Below, one piece after another: positions 1 to 8,667 of a stretch of DNA of 60,773 nucleotides. Source of the DNA: a bacterium (GTDB lineage: Bacteria > Bacillota > Bacilli > Lactobacillales > Streptococcaceae). Under the pieces are notes generated by a model. The model was not told the DNA's origin. It saw only the letters and a program-made list of their open reading frames with translations, and made no database searches. The stretch covers positions 1 through 60,773 of the forward strand of contig CAJNCY010000011.1 in NCBI GenBank assembly GCA_905221375.1, written 5' to 3'. Within the stretch, counting starts at the first letter, position 1. The number at the start of each line of letters is the position of its first letter. The position numbers and the translations under genes were made by a program.

Positions 1-770
1 GCTTGGTGAAGAGTGTTCTTGATGTTATAGAGGTGTTTGGTAACCTCAAGAGCAGTTTTATTATCCAGAAGTCTAGCAAAGATAAAGTTACAGAAAGACA
101 GATTGAAGGTGAGTAGTACTTTACCTCCCAACTTCCCCATAACTGTATCCATTTCTAGCCAAGAGTCTAGTTGATTAAGTACTAAATAGTTTTGGAAATC
201 CTCATAGGAACGGCCTTTTTTAGCTTCTTTAGGGATGGAAGGTAGCTTACTTTTCCGTCTTTCTTTGAATTTAACGGCTCTGGCTAGGTTAATAGGAGCT
301 ATAGATAGGTATCCTTTTCGGATATGTCGATAGACGGTTGAGGAGCTGACATCAAGATTGTGAGTTTTGAGGATATGATAGATGTGTTGTCCCTTTTTAA
401 CCCCATCAGAAATGACTTTGTCCATATCCCAGAAGGTCTTGGAATTAAGGGGAGTCCCTTCACGAGCTTCTACAAGAGTTTGTTCGTATTGTTTTTGAGC
501 TTGTTTAGCGAGGTAGAAGATCTTCTTATAGCCACAATTTTGTCTTCTTTTAGGACATCCATTACAGACAAAGGGTGCTTTGTCGAGTAGAGGGCAAGGA
601 AGGTTATCACACGTAGACTCTCGAACTTGTCTGTTTCGTTTGACTTCTTTGGAAACAGTAGTTGGGTCTTTTAGAATGAATTGTCCAATAGCTTTGAAGG
701 TTTCACCGCGTTCTAAGCCTAATTGGATATCATTACGGTCTGAAAGTGTAAGATGTTTATGTTTTGTCAT
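1..770 (-). mobile_element. IS30-family transposase, 3' end cut by window edge
   Basis: An open frame of about 256 codons runs from the ATG at 770 to the left window edge without a stop. It starts MTKHKHLTLSDRND, an N-terminal helix-turn-helix typical of IS30-family transposases. A Cys-rich segment (CPLL..CNGCPKRRQNCGYKK) follows near residues 60-80, and the first part of the DDE catalytic domain (SWLEMDTVMG, with the likely first catalytic Asp) lies near residue 210. I infer IS30 family, similar to streptococcal IS1239-type elements. The other end is outside the window, so I cannot define the terminal inverted repeats or say whether the element is intact. The right end probably lies at about 800-900. 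Confidence 0.85.
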
Positions 771-918
771 AGTAGGCCTCATTTCTAACTCAAACGTCTC
801 ACACTTAATTCCACCATAAAAATCCGTTTTAGACTAATTTCCACTTTGGTAAGGCAAGTGGAAGTTACTTTGAGAAGTTATCCCACAAATACACTCTGAG
901 GAATATCAAAACAAAAGC

Positions 919-947
919 TTGAAATATCGGAGGGGTTGTGTTAAAAT
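919..947 (+). promoter_or_regulatory. promoter of Fst-type antisense RNA
   Basis: TTGAAA (919-924), a 17-nt spacer and TAAAAT (942-947) with an upstream TG give a near-consensus sigma-A promoter. It points to a terminator only about 70 nt downstream and no ORF lies between them, so it should make a short untranslated RNA. Confidence 0.8.
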
Positions 948-953
948 GGGTTT

Positions 954-1018
954 ATAGTGATGATAATTGTCTAACAAGGCAACAAAAAGCCCCAACGTTC
1001 CCGCGTTGAGGTTTTTTT
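954..1018 (+). ncRNA. antisense RNA antitoxin (RNA II type) of Fst-like system
   Basis: The predicted transcript is about 65 nt, from the promoter at 919-947 to the bidirectional terminator at 984-1018. That is about the size known for RNA II of the pAD1 par locus. Its 5' part (957-976, GTGATGATAATTGTCTAACA) is repeated almost exactly at 1114-1132, across the start codon of the convergent toxin gene. The RNA can therefore pair with the toxin mRNA at its translation start and, through the shared terminator, at its 3' end. This is the known Fst architecture; the function is inferred. Confidence 0.75.
984..1018. terminator. shared bidirectional terminator of toxin and antisense RNA
   Basis: A stem (CCCCAACG / CGTTGAGG, one C-A mismatch) is flanked by an A-run on the left and a T-run on the right, so it can end both convergent transcripts. 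A shared terminator is diagnostic of Fst/par loci. Confidence 0.75.
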
Positions 1019-1038
1019 GGCTTATTGCCCCTTAAAGG

Positions 1039-1134
1039 TTATTTCTTGCGTGAGTTAAGCCATTTCTCAAACAAGGTTGTCAAAATATTGACTACTAAGG
1101 GTGCTAGAAAAATTGTGATGATAATTTCTAACAT
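1039..1134 (-). CDS. Fst-family type I toxin, 31 aa
   Basis: A 31-codon ORF reads MLEIIITIFLAPLVV then NILTTLFEKWLNSRKK. It has one hydrophobic membrane helix containing the conserved Ala-Pro (LAP), an aromatic-acidic segment (FEKWL) and a charged tail. This is the layout of Fst-family membrane toxins (pAD1 Fst, S. mutans Fst-Sm). A strong ribosome-binding site (GGGAGG) precedes the ATG, and a good promoter lies at 1174-1202. Such peptides depolarise or disturb the membrane when unpaired with their antisense RNA. Family assignment is by pattern and genetic layout; toxicity is inferred. Confidence 0.8.
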   Translation of the reverse strand: MLEIIITIFLAPLVVNILTTLFEKWLNSRKK

Positions 1135-1173
1135 CGGCAATACCTCCCTTCATTAAATTGAGGGGGCCAAAAT

Positions 1174-1202
1174 ATTATATCACACCAGATTTATATCATC
1201 AA
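1174..1202 (-). promoter_or_regulatory. promoter of Fst-like toxin
   Basis: On the minus strand TTGATG, a 17-nt spacer and TATAAT (complement of 1174-1179) lie about 40 bases upstream of the toxin start. This leaves a short 5' leader that could fold and delay translation, as in other Fst loci. Confidence 0.75.
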
Positions 1203-1297
1203 CATCGTGTAATTTTTGGAATAGATAGACTTAGATACACAAATAACTTTACTAGCATCTCTAAGTAAACCCAGAAATCAACGTTTTAAGAGAAAGC

Positions 1298-1321
1298 AAA
1301 AAGCCCACTGTTGTAGGCTTT
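1298..1321 (-). terminator. rpsD terminator
   Basis: On the minus strand AGCCTAC-AACA-GTGGGCT is followed by TTTTT, 20 bases after the rpsD stop. It is a short intrinsic terminator with one internal mismatch. Confidence 0.7.
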
Positions 1322-1341
1322 CTGTAAGATATATCTTAAAA

Positions 1342-1953
1342 TTAAAGCATTTTGTTGTAGAATTCAACGACAAGTGCTTCGTTGATTTCTGGGTTGATTT
1401 CATCGCGTTCTGGCAAGCGAGTCAATGAACCTTCCAATTTTTCAGCATCGAATGATACGAATGCTGGACGTCCAAGAGTAGCTTCTACTGCTTCAAGGAT
1501 AGCTGGAACTTTCAATGATTTTTCACGAACTGAGATCACTTGACCTGGAGTTACGCGGTATGATGGGATATCAACGCGTTTTCCGTCAACAAGGATGTGA
1601 CCGTGGTTTACGAATTGACGAGCTTGACGACGAGTAGTCGCAAGACCAAGACGGTAAACAACGTTATCCAAACGACGTTCCAAAAGAAGCATGAAGTTGA
1701 AACCTAGGATTCCGCCTTTGATTTTTGTAGCTTGTACGAACAAGTTACGGAATTGTTTTTCACCTACACCGTAAGTGAAACGAAGTTTTTGCTTTTCAGC
1801 CAATTGCAAACCGTATTCTGACAATTTAGAACGGTTGTTTGGTCCGTGTTGTCCTGGTACGTAGTTACGACGTGCCAATTCTTTACCTGTACCTGTAAGT
1901 GAAAGGCCAAGGCGACGAGCTTGTTTCCAAGATGGTCCTGTATAACGTGACAT
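1342..1953 (-). CDS. rpsD: 30S ribosomal protein S4
   Basis: 203 aa, the usual length for bacterial S4. It begins [16 protein letters not shown] and carries the RNA-binding S4 domain in its middle to C-terminal part ([21 protein letters not shown], residues ~92-112, then [20 protein letters not shown]). S4 binds 16S rRNA early in small-subunit assembly and in many bacteria represses its own mRNA. The ATG is preceded by AGGAGG. The gene is monocistronic, with its own promoter at 2113-2141, a ~150-nt leader and a terminator. Confidence 0.98.
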   Translation of the reverse strand: MSRYTGPSWKQARRLGLSLTGTGKELARRNYVPGQHGPNNRSKLSEYGLQLAEKQKLRFTYGVGEKQFRNLFVQATKIKGGILGFNFMLLLERRLDNVVYRLGLATTRRQARQFVNHGHILVDGKRVDIPSYRVTPGQVISVREKSLKVPAILEAVEATLGRPAFVSFDAEKLEGSLTRLPERDEINPEINEALVVEFYNKML

Positions 1954-2106
1954 GTGTATGTCCTCCTGATATAAATAATATTTCGGTGGAAATAGTCACT
2001 TAGAAAGCCCTGATTCGTGCAGATGCCCTTCGCCTAAACAGCCAAGGTTACTTGTCATAAGACACCTGTTGACGAGCTTCATGCTTTCCTGCTGATATTT
2101 CGCACA
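1954..2106 (-). promoter_or_regulatory. rpsD 5' leader, candidate S4 autoregulatory RNA
   Basis: The predicted start site lies near 2106, giving about 150 nt of untranslated leader with several self-complementary segments. S4 autoregulation through an rpsD leader is established in Bacillus. That this leader does the same is inference from its length and position; I did not fold it. Confidence 0.45.
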
Positions 2107-2112
2107 AAATCC

Positions 2113-2141
2113 ATTCTACCATGAATGGCTAGATTTGTAAA
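2113..2141 (-). promoter_or_regulatory. rpsD promoter
   Basis: TTTACA (complement of 2136-2141), a 17-nt spacer and TAGAAT (complement of 2113-2118) on the minus strand. It lies immediately after the hk08 stop, which separates rpsD from the two-component operon. Confidence 0.8.
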
Positions 2142-2147
2142 GGGGTT

Positions 2148-3200
2148 TTAAGCTTTATTTTCATTGCCAGAGAGGTTAAGAAGGAGGGTAAAGGTGCTTC
2201 CGATGCCGTACTGGCTACTAACTGTGATTTCCCCACCCAATTGATGGGCCAATTCACGCGCAATCGCAAGACCAAGACCATGACCACCTGTCTTCATGTT
2301 ACGCGAAGTTTCTACACGATAAAGATGTTTGAAAATATTCTCCAAATCCTCTGGGGCAATACCCTGTCCCTCATCGGTCACACTGATTGAAAGCTGGTTA
2401 TTTTCCAGCTTAGCTACCACTTCCAGCTTGGTTCCTGGAGCTGAGTATTTAAAAGCATTATTGACCAGATTCACCAAGATACGAGAAAGCTTGGCATAAT
2501 CTCCTTCAATCCGGGCAGATTCTGGGATTACCTGTAAATGGACATCTCTCTCCTCCTGCTCAATCAAGAACTGAAATTCACTCATACACTCAATCAAGAG
2601 CTGATCCAGAAAAATGCTGTCTTTACTAGTCGTCTCCGCCTGATTTCTAGCTGTGTTTAGGGTCAAAAAATTCAACTCTTCAACCAGTTTATTGAGTCTT
2701 TCCGTCTGACGCCCAATGGTTGCTAGATAATGCTCCTGTTCTCCTTCCTTGATAACCCCGTCCAAAATCCCTTCTACCGTCGCTTGGATAGAAGTGATGG
2801 GGGTCTTGATATCATGCGACAGCTGGGCAATCATCAAGCCCTTTTCTCGTTCGCTTTCTTCCAAGGAATCAAAGGTCGCCTGCAAATCATGGGACATTTC
2901 ATTGAAGGCTTGCCCTAACTGCTGAAATTCTGCAGGCCCTTGAACCTCCAGATTTGCAGGGAAGTCCTTGTCCGCTACTCGCTTGGCATGTTCCTTAAGC
3001 TTGGCCAATGATGTAAAGACAGGCGATAGGAGAAAGAGACTAATCCCAGCACCGACAAAACTTGCGATTAGTGTCATGCCAATCAGGAAATAAATTTCTC
3101 TTTGCTCAATTAACATGCGCTGGATGGACCAAAAAACCACGATAATCGTTAGGAGTGTTGAAATGACATACCCCACTAAAATATAACTTTTTAATTTCAT
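2148..3200 (-). CDS. hk08: sensor histidine kinase of two-component system 08
   Basis: 350 aa. Two N-terminal membrane helices (residues ~8-28 and ~38-62) have almost no extracellular loop between them, so the signal is probably sensed in or near the membrane. A HAMP linker (~60-112) is followed by the HisKA box with phospho-acceptor His129 (AQLSHDIKTPITS) and the ATPase domain with N box (NLVNNAFKYSAPG), G1 (DEGQGIAPED) and G2 (GGHGLGLAIA). The start overlaps the response-regulator stop (ATGA), so the two are translationally coupled. In pneumococcus TCS08 is reported to affect expression of the adhesin PavB, encoded next door. Confidence 0.92.
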   Translation of the reverse strand: MKLKSYILVGYVISTLLTIIVVFWSIQRMLIEQREIYFLIGMTLIASFVGAGISLFLLSPVFTSLAKLKEHAKRVADKDFPANLEVQGPAEFQQLGQAFNEMSHDLQATFDSLEESEREKGLMIAQLSHDIKTPITSIQATVEGILDGVIKEGEQEHYLATIGRQTERLNKLVEELNFLTLNTARNQAETTSKDSIFLDQLLIECMSEFQFLIEQEERDVHLQVIPESARIEGDYAKLSRILVNLVNNAFKYSAPGTKLEVVAKLENNQLSISVTDEGQGIAPEDLENIFKHLYRVETSRNMKTGGHGLGLAIARELAHQLGGEITVSSQYGIGSTFTLLLNLSGNENKA

Positions 3201-3895
3201 TGACTACCTCGTGCTTTCTCAATTTTGTAGCCCAAGCCCCAGACGGTTTTGATGGTCGGTGTTTCTGCACTAGCATGTTTAGCCAACTCCTGTCGAAGAG
3301 CATGAATATGAACATTCAAGGTATTCGTATCATCCACATAGTCTTCTTGCCAGACCTTTTCATAGAGATCTGTCTTAGAGAAAACGCGCTCTGAATTGCT
3401 AGCTAAAAGCCATAGAAGTTCGAAGGATTTGACTGTCAAATCAAGCGCCACATCTCCAACTTGGACCTCATGGCTACTGTGATTCATCCGTAAATCTCCG
3501 AGACTGACGACTTCTGTCTCACCTCCACGATAAAGGCGACGCAAGATATTGTGGACACGCAAAACCAGCTCACGGGGGCTAAAGGGCTTGGCAATAAAGT
3601 CATCTGCCCCTAAGCTCAGGCCATAAATCTTGTCCTGCTCACTAGTCTTAGCCGTGATAAAGAGAAAAGGCTGATCTGGAGATTGATACTGAACTTCACT
3701 AATCAAATCATAGCCATCCATCCGAGGCATCATGATATCTGTAATAATCAAATCAATCGCTTTCCGCTTGAAGATTTCTAAGGCCTCTACTCCATCATGA
3801 GCCACCAAAACCTGATAACCTGCCTGAACCAGATAGCGTTGATGAATATCTGTGATTTCTACCTCGTCGTCAACGAGTAAAATTGTCTTTCCCAT
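3197..3895 (-). CDS. rr08: OmpR/PhoB-type response regulator of TCS08
   Basis: 232 aa from the ATG at 3895. I prefer this to upstream in-frame starts because AAAGGAG lies 8 bases before it and the receiver domain begins at once (MGKTILLVDDEVEI). The acidic pocket is D9/D10/E11, phospho-acceptor Asp53 sits in IITDIMMPRMDG, and Lys is in IAKPFSPREL. The C-terminal winged helix (~130-230) ends TIKTVWGLGYKIE. It is cotranscribed with hk08 and lies downstream of, and parallel to, pavB. A palindrome (AATAGT..ACTATT, ~3930-3947) at its promoter may be an operator; that is inference. Confidence 0.92.
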   Translation of the reverse strand: MGKTILLVDDEVEITDIHQRYLVQAGYQVLVAHDGVEALEIFKRKAIDLIITDIMMPRMDGYDLISEVQYQSPDQPFLFITAKTSEQDKIYGLSLGADDFIAKPFSPRELVLRVHNILRRLYRGGETEVVSLGDLRMNHSSHEVQVGDVALDLTVKSFELLWLLASNSERVFSKTDLYEKVWQEDYVDDTNTLNVHIHALRQELAKHASAETPTIKTVWGLGYKIEKARGSQ

Positions 3896-4018
3896 CTGTC
3901 TCTCCTTTGAAAAAAACAGTGCTATACCACAATAGTATAACACTATTTTAATCTCTTTACGAACATTCTAAACGATATCTGGATTTTTCAAATCCTAGAT
4001 AGAAAGTCTGTAGCTAGA

Positions 4019-7000
4019 CTAGTCATTTTCCTCTTTTTTAGCTTTCAAACCGAGGCCACCTAGCAGGCCGGCCAAGGCGAGTCCAAAGAATCCAAGAGTA
4101 GCCATTGATGTTTGAGCTTCACCAGTATATGGAAGCATGTCTTTTTGGCCTTTCATTTGGGCAGCCATCATTGGACTTGACACCTTGTTATTAGATGCTA
4201 CCTTGCCTTCATCAGACATTTTGCTTGGGGTTGCTGGAGCTTGATCTTGTTTCATACTTGGTGTTGCCATAGGCTGGCTAGCATTCATGGTTTTGTCCTG
4301 TTCTTTGTTAGGCATCATCTTATCCTGGCTAGTAGCTGGCATTTGAGATTTCATCTCATCTTGATGAACACTTGGCATTTGAGCGTTCATATTAGATGCA
4401 TCTTGATGACTATTCATCATTGGAGCCGGCATAGCTGAACCATTAGAAGATGGGACGAAGCCTGATTGCATCGGAGTAAGAGACTGATGTCCATTCAAGT
4501 TTACTGTCAAATCCTTAGTCGCTACGAGATTGCTCAAGTCTGCCTTACCATCTTTCGCACCGTACACTTTGATAGTTGCCTTGTAACTTTGAGTGCCATT
4601 TTGTTTCAAAAGATCAAGCAGCTCTTTATCTGATTTACCTTGGGTACCTGCCAAGTCCACTTCGTAGAAGTAGAGACCTTTGCCCAATTTTTCTACTGGT
4701 GGAAGAGCGGGATTTTTTGCTGAACCGTTGTCTGACCATGGAGCCTTGTCGGAGGCTTTCAAAATCAAACGAGTCAACATACCGTCACCAGCGAAGAATT
4801 CATATGGGATGACTTGATTAACACCGGCTGTAAATGGGCCTGGGAAATTGGCTTTATCCAAGTAAGTAGCTGGTACATCTACTGTGTCTTTGGTGTTGTC
4901 GGCTACACCTTTTTGGACTTCAGCTGGAGTGGTTAAGCCATTCAAGTTGACATCCAAATCCTTAGTCGCTACGAGGTTGCTCAAATCAGCCTTGCCGTCT
5001 TTGGCACCGTACACCTTGATGGTAGCTTTATAACTTTGAGTGCCGTTTTGTTTCAAGAGGTCAAGAAGCTCTTTATCTGATTTACCTTGAGTTCCTGCCA
5101 AATCCACTTCGTAGAAGTAGAGGCCTTTACCCAATTTCTCTACTGGTGGGAGAGGTGGATTTTTAGCTGAACCATTATCTGACCATGGGGCCTTGTCGGA
5201 TGCTTTCAAGATAAGGCGTGTTAACATACCGTCACCAGCGAAGAATTCGTATGGAATAACTTGATTGACACCAGCTGTGAATGGGCCTGGGAAGTTCGCT
5301 TTGTCCAAGTAAGTAGCTGGGACATCCACTGTGTCTTTGGTGTTGTCAGCCACACCTTTTTGAACTTCGGCTGGGGTGGTCAAGCCATTCAAGTTGACAT
5401 CCAAATCCTTAGTCGCTACGAGGTTGCTCAAATCTGCCTTGCCATCTTTAGCACCGTACACTTTGATAGTTGCCTTGTAACTTTGAGTGCCATTTTGTTT
5501 CAAAAGATCAAGCAGCTCTTTATCTGATTTACCTTGGGTACCTGCCAAGTCCACTTCGTAGAAGTAGAGACCTTTGCCCAATTTTTCTACTGGTGGAAGA
5601 GCGGGATTTTTTGCTGAACCGTTGTCTGACCATGGAGCCTTGTCGGAGGCTTTCAAAATCAAACGAGTCAACATACCGTCACCAGCGAAGAATTCATATG
5701 GGATGACTTGATTAACACCGGCTGTAAATGGGCCTGGGAAATTGGCTTTATCCAAGTAAGTAGCTGGTACATCTACTGTGTCTTTGGTGTTGTCGGCTAC
5801 ACCTTTTTGGACTTCAGCTGGAGTGGTTAAGCCATTCAAGTTGACATCCAAATCCTTAGTCGCTACGAGGTTGCTCAAATCAGCCTTGCCGTCTTTGGCA
5901 CCGTACACCTTGATGGTAGCTTTATAACTTTGAGTGCCGTTTTGTTTCAAGAGGTCAAGAAGCTCTTTATCTGATTTACCTTGAGTTCCTGCCAAATCCA
6001 CTTCGTAGAAGTAGAGGCCTTTACCCAATTTCTCTACTGGTGGGAGAGCGGGATTTTTTGCTGAACCATTGTCTGACCATGGAGCCTTGTCGGATGCTTT
6101 CAAGATAAGGCGAGTTAACATACCGTCACCAGCGAAGAATTCATATGGAATGACTTGGTTGACGCCGGCTGTGAATGGGCCTGGGAAATTTGCTTTATCC
6201 AAGTAAGTAGCTGGAACATCTACTGTGTCTTTGGTGTTGTCAGCCACACCCTTTTGCACTTCAGCTGGAGTAGTCAAGCCATTCAAGTTGACATCCAAAT
6301 CTTTAGTCGCTACGAGATTGCTCAAATCAGCCTTGCCGTCTTTAGCACCGTACACTTTGATGGTAGCTTTATAGCTTTGAGTGCCATTTTGTTTCAAGAG
6401 GTCAAGAAGATCTTTATCAGATTTACCTTGGGTACCAGCCAAATCTACTTCGTAGAAGTAAAGGCCTTTGCCCAATTTTTCTACTGGTGGAAGAGCAGGA
6501 TTTTTAGCTGAACCATTGTCTGACCATGGAGCCTTGTCAGAAGCTTTCAAGATAAGACGAGTCAACATACCATCACCAGCGAAGAATTCATATGGAATAA
6601 CTTGGTTGACGCCGGCTGTGAACGGTCCAGGGAAGTTGGCTTTATCAAGGTAGCTAGCCGGAACATCAACTGTGTCTTTGGTATTGTCAGCTACGCCTTT
6701 TTGCACTTCAGCTGGGGTGGTTGCTGGTTGAGCTTCATTTGCTTCACGGTCTTGTCCAGAAACTGTAGGCGCAGGATTTGTCACAGGTTTAAGCGCATCT
6801 TCTGTTTCTTTCTTAGATTCTGGTTTTGCTTGCACTTCTTCTTTTGGCGCTACCACTTGGTCTTTATCAGCTACATTCACTTTTTCTGGAGAGCTTGTAG
6901 CATCCAAGCTTGCTTTAGGTGTTGATCCTACCTGTTCTGAAGGAAGAGCTGTATCGACTGCTTCTTTGAGAAGTTCTGCTGGTATGTCGCTCTTTTCACT

Positions 7001-7177
7001 CACCGAAGCAGCGTCTGGCACGACTTGGGCAGGGGTCGGATTGACTACATCGGCACGTACAGAACTTGGCTGACCAACTAGGACAAAAAAGCCACTGGCC
7101 ACAACAACTGAGGCAACACCGACACTAAGACGGCGGATAGACCAACGAGTATATCTTTGATTTGGATTGAATTTCAT
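4019..7177 (-). CDS. pavB: PavB/PfbB-type fibronectin- and plasminogen-binding surface adhesin
   Basis: 1052 aa. A YSIRK-like signal peptide (WSIRRLSVGVASVVVASG, residues ~13-30) is followed by an acidic Pro/Glu-rich spacer to ~residue 150. Five near-identical repeats of 149 aa (SSURE, from PAEVQKGVADNTKD to DLDVNLNG) are followed by a Met/Gln-rich low-complexity stretch. An LPYTG sortase A signal lies at 1015-1019 with a hydrophobic tail and KAKKEEND. In pneumococcus SSURE repeats bind fibronectin and plasminogen and help adherence in the nasopharynx. The gene lies upstream of rr08/hk08. Repeats 2 and 4 in gene order match each other better than their neighbours, and so do 3 and 5, at DNA level. 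Confidence 0.95.
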   Translation of the reverse strand: MKFNPNQRYTRWSIRRLSVGVASVVVASGFFVLVGQPSSVRADVVNPTPAQVVPDAASVSEKSDIPAELLKEAVDTALPSEQVGSTPKASLDATSSPEKVNVADKDQVVAPKEEVQAKPESKKETEDALKPVTNPAPTVSGQDREANEAQPATTPAEVQKGVADNTKDTVDVPASYLDKANFPGPFTAGVNQVIPYEFFAGDGMLTRLILKASDKAPWSDNGSAKNPALPPVEKLGKGLYFYEVDLAGTQGKSDKDLLDLLKQNGTQSYKATIKVYGAKDGKADLSNLVATKDLDVNLNGLTTPAEVQKGVADNTKDTVDVPATYLDKANFPGPFTAGVNQVIPYEFFAGDGMLTRLILKASDKAPWSDNGSAKNPALPPVEKLGKGLYFYEVDLAGTQGKSDKELLDLLKQNGTQSYKATIKVYGAKDGKADLSNLVATKDLDVNLNGLTTPAEVQKGVADNTKDTVDVPATYLDKANFPGPFTAGVNQVIPYEFFAGDGMLTRLILKASDKAPWSDNGSAKNPALPPVEKLGKGLYFYEVDLAGTQGKSDKELLDLLKQNGTQSYKATIKVYGAKDGKADLSNLVATKDLDVNLNGLTTPAEVQKGVADNTKDTVDVPATYLDKANFPGPFTAGVNQVIPYEFFAGDGMLTRLILKASDKAPWSDNGSAKNPPLPPVEKLGKGLYFYEVDLAGTQGKSDKELLDLLKQNGTQSYKATIKVYGAKDGKADLSNLVATKDLDVNLNGLTTPAEVQKGVADNTKDTVDVPATYLDKANFPGPFTAGVNQVIPYEFFAGDGMLTRLILKASDKAPWSDNGSAKNPALPPVEKLGKGLYFYEVDLAGTQGKSDKELLDLLKQNGTQSYKATIKVYGAKDGKADLSNLVATKDLTVNLNGHQSLTPMQSGFVPSSNGSAMPAPMMNSHQDASNMNAQMPSVHQDEMKSQMPATSQDKMMPNKEQDKTMNASQPMATPSMKQDQAPATPSKMSDEGKVASNNKVSSPMMAAQMKGQKDMLPYTGEAQTSMATLGFFGLALAGLLGGLGLKAKKEEND
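4490..6722 (-). repeat. five tandem 447-bp SSURE repeats inside pavB
   Basis: The landmark TACTGG recurs at 4694, 5141, 5588, 6035 and 6482, an exact 447-bp period (149 codons). The segment from about 4559 to 5150 reads the same as about 5453 to 6044 (894 bp apart), whereas adjacent repeats differ at many synonymous sites. This points to duplication of a two-repeat block. Confidence 0.95.
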
Positions 7178-7242
7178 AGGATTCTCCTTAGAGTTTTTCT
7201 TTATTTGATGACTCTAGTATAATCTCCTAAAATTAAAAAGGA

Positions 7243-7269
7243 TTAAGAAAAAGTTAAAATTTTTCTTAA
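7243..7269. promoter_or_regulatory. palindrome upstream of pavB
   Basis: TTAAGAAAAA (7243-7252) and TTTTTCTTAA (7260-7269) form 10-bp arms about 30 bases upstream of a plausible pavB -10 (TATACT on the minus strand, ~7217-7222). It could be a regulator site or a weak hairpin at the end of the upstream transcript. Nothing in the sequence decides between them. Confidence 0.4.
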
Positions 7270-7292
7270 ATCCCTCTTATAAAATACTTATA

Positions 7293-8309
7293 TTAATTAA
7301 ATCCATAAACAGACTTGGTGATTTGATAGACGACATTGGAAAGTTTGCGAGCTGGCAAGACTGAATGTTTGGTCAAACGGCTCAACATGGTCTTCCGAAT
7401 GGTCTGAAATACCTCTGGATTTTTCTGCTGAATATAGGTCCACAGCTCCCGTTTTTTGGCAAGATGCTCTGCTGTGCCTGCTCGGTTGAGTAGGGCACTG
7501 GAAATCACCGTCGTGATTTCAATGTGATTCAACAGATATTCTCGCATTTTGGGGTGGCTTACTTTAGATAAATCAAGCTGGTCTACTAAAAGACGATTAA
7601 CCTTGAGTTGCTGGTCAATGCGCTTAATCATCACTTGCTCATTGACAGACTGGTCCTCACGCCCAATCAAATAACGATAGAAATCGACAGGCAGATAGTA
7701 CATGGTCTTGACCTTCTGAAGGGGGGTAAAGACAAAGAGATTATCGACATAAAAAGTATGCTCAGGTAATTGGAACTGGCTCGCTCGCAACAAATCTGTC
7801 CGGTAAATTAGCGAGTGCATCATGATATACCGGCCTTTTGAGAAATTTCCAACCTGATCCCAGCCAAAAATCTGCTGGACAGGCAAGACTGACTCGTAAC
7901 TCATACTCTTCTTACGAGACTGACCTTCCTTTTCATATACAAAATTAGTCACAAAGGCATCAACTTCCTGCCCCTCACTCTCTAGTTCCTGCAAGGTTTC
8001 AAGAATTTTCAAGTAGGCACGAGGATCCACCCAGTCATCACTATCAACCACTTTAAAATAGCGCCCAGAAGCCTCTACCAAGCCGCGATTGACGGCACCC
8101 CCATGGCCCTTATTTTCCTGATAGATGGCTCTCACGATGTTAGGATACTTGCTGGCTAAACGCTCAGCGATTTCCTGAGTCTGGTCCTGAGACCCATCAT
8201 TGATAATCAAAATCTCAACTTGCTCACCACCAATCACTAGCGACTCCACACAGTAATGAAGATAGGCTGCGGCATTATAGCTAGGGATGGCGATAGACAA
8301 TAACTTCAT
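7293..8309 (-). CDS. family 2 glycosyltransferase
   Basis: 338 aa, GT-A fold. The N-terminus has the nucleotide-sugar site (SIPSYNAAAYLHYCVES, then ILIINDGSQDQT). The metal-binding acidic motif lies near residue 90 (KVVDSDDWVDP), and NKGHGGAVNRG is typical of family GT2. There are no obvious membrane helices, so it probably acts in the cytosol on a lipid-linked or protein acceptor. It is transcribed toward pavB. The acceptor and sugar cannot be read from sequence; glycosylation of a surface polymer or protein is possible. Confidence 0.85.
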   Translation of the reverse strand: MKLLSIAIPSYNAAAYLHYCVESLVIGGEQVEILIINDGSQDQTQEIAERLASKYPNIVRAIYQENKGHGGAVNRGLVEASGRYFKVVDSDDWVDPRAYLKILETLQELESEGQEVDAFVTNFVYEKEGQSRKKSMSYESVLPVQQIFGWDQVGNFSKGRYIMMHSLIYRTDLLRASQFQLPEHTFYVDNLFVFTPLQKVKTMYYLPVDFYRYLIGREDQSVNEQVMIKRIDQQLKVNRLLVDQLDLSKVSHPKMREYLLNHIEITTVISSALLNRAGTAEHLAKKRELWTYIQQKNPEVFQTIRKTMLSRLTKHSVLPARKLSNVVYQITKSVYGFN

Positions 8310-8341
8310 GATCTACTCCTTTAGGGGACTGATTTTTTCTT

Positions 8342-8539
8342 ATACTCAATGAAAATCAAAGAGCAAACTAGGAAACCAGCCGCAGGTTGCTCAAAGCACT
8401 GCTTTGAGGTTGCAGATAGAACTGACGAAGTCAGCTCAAAACACAGTTTTGAGGTTGTAGATAAGACTGACGAAGTCAGTTACCTATACCTACGGCAAGG
8501 CGACGTTGACGTGGTTTGAAGAGATTTTCGAAGAGTATT
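8342..8539 (-). repeat. BOX element (A-B-B-C)
   Basis: Reading the minus strand, boxA (ATACTCTTCGAAAATC) is at the right end. Two boxB-like units (GACTTCGTCAG... with TTTTGAGCTGAC) follow, then boxC ending ATTTTCATTGAGTAT. It fills the gap between the glycosyltransferase and trkA. BOX elements are mobile repeats characteristic of S. pneumoniae and close relatives. The remaining ~100 bases to 8643 hold nothing else I can recognise. Confidence 0.95.
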
Positions 8540-8642
8540 ACTCTCTCTTGTCACTTCTTTCTATTCTACCATAAAGTCCAGTTTTTGAAGGACTTTTACT
8601 GGAATACAAGGGTTTCTGACTCTATTTCCTATCTTGGACATC

Positions 8643-8667
8643 AAAAAAGAAGGGATTCCCCTCCTTA
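8643..8667 (-). terminator. terminator after trkA
   Basis: On the minus strand GGAGGGGAATCCCTTCTTTTTT immediately follows (and slightly overlaps) the trkA stop. The stem is short. Confidence 0.55.

Noticed and set aside
360..819. Two plus-strand ORFs of 76 and 79 codons at the left edge
   Set aside because: They are antisense to the IS30-type transposase frame, which is open to the window edge and has recognisable family residues.
4241..6925. Repeated plus-strand ORFs inside pavB, some identical copies
   Set aside because: They are mirror frames of the 447-bp SSURE repeats; identical peptides simply reflect the repeated DNA.
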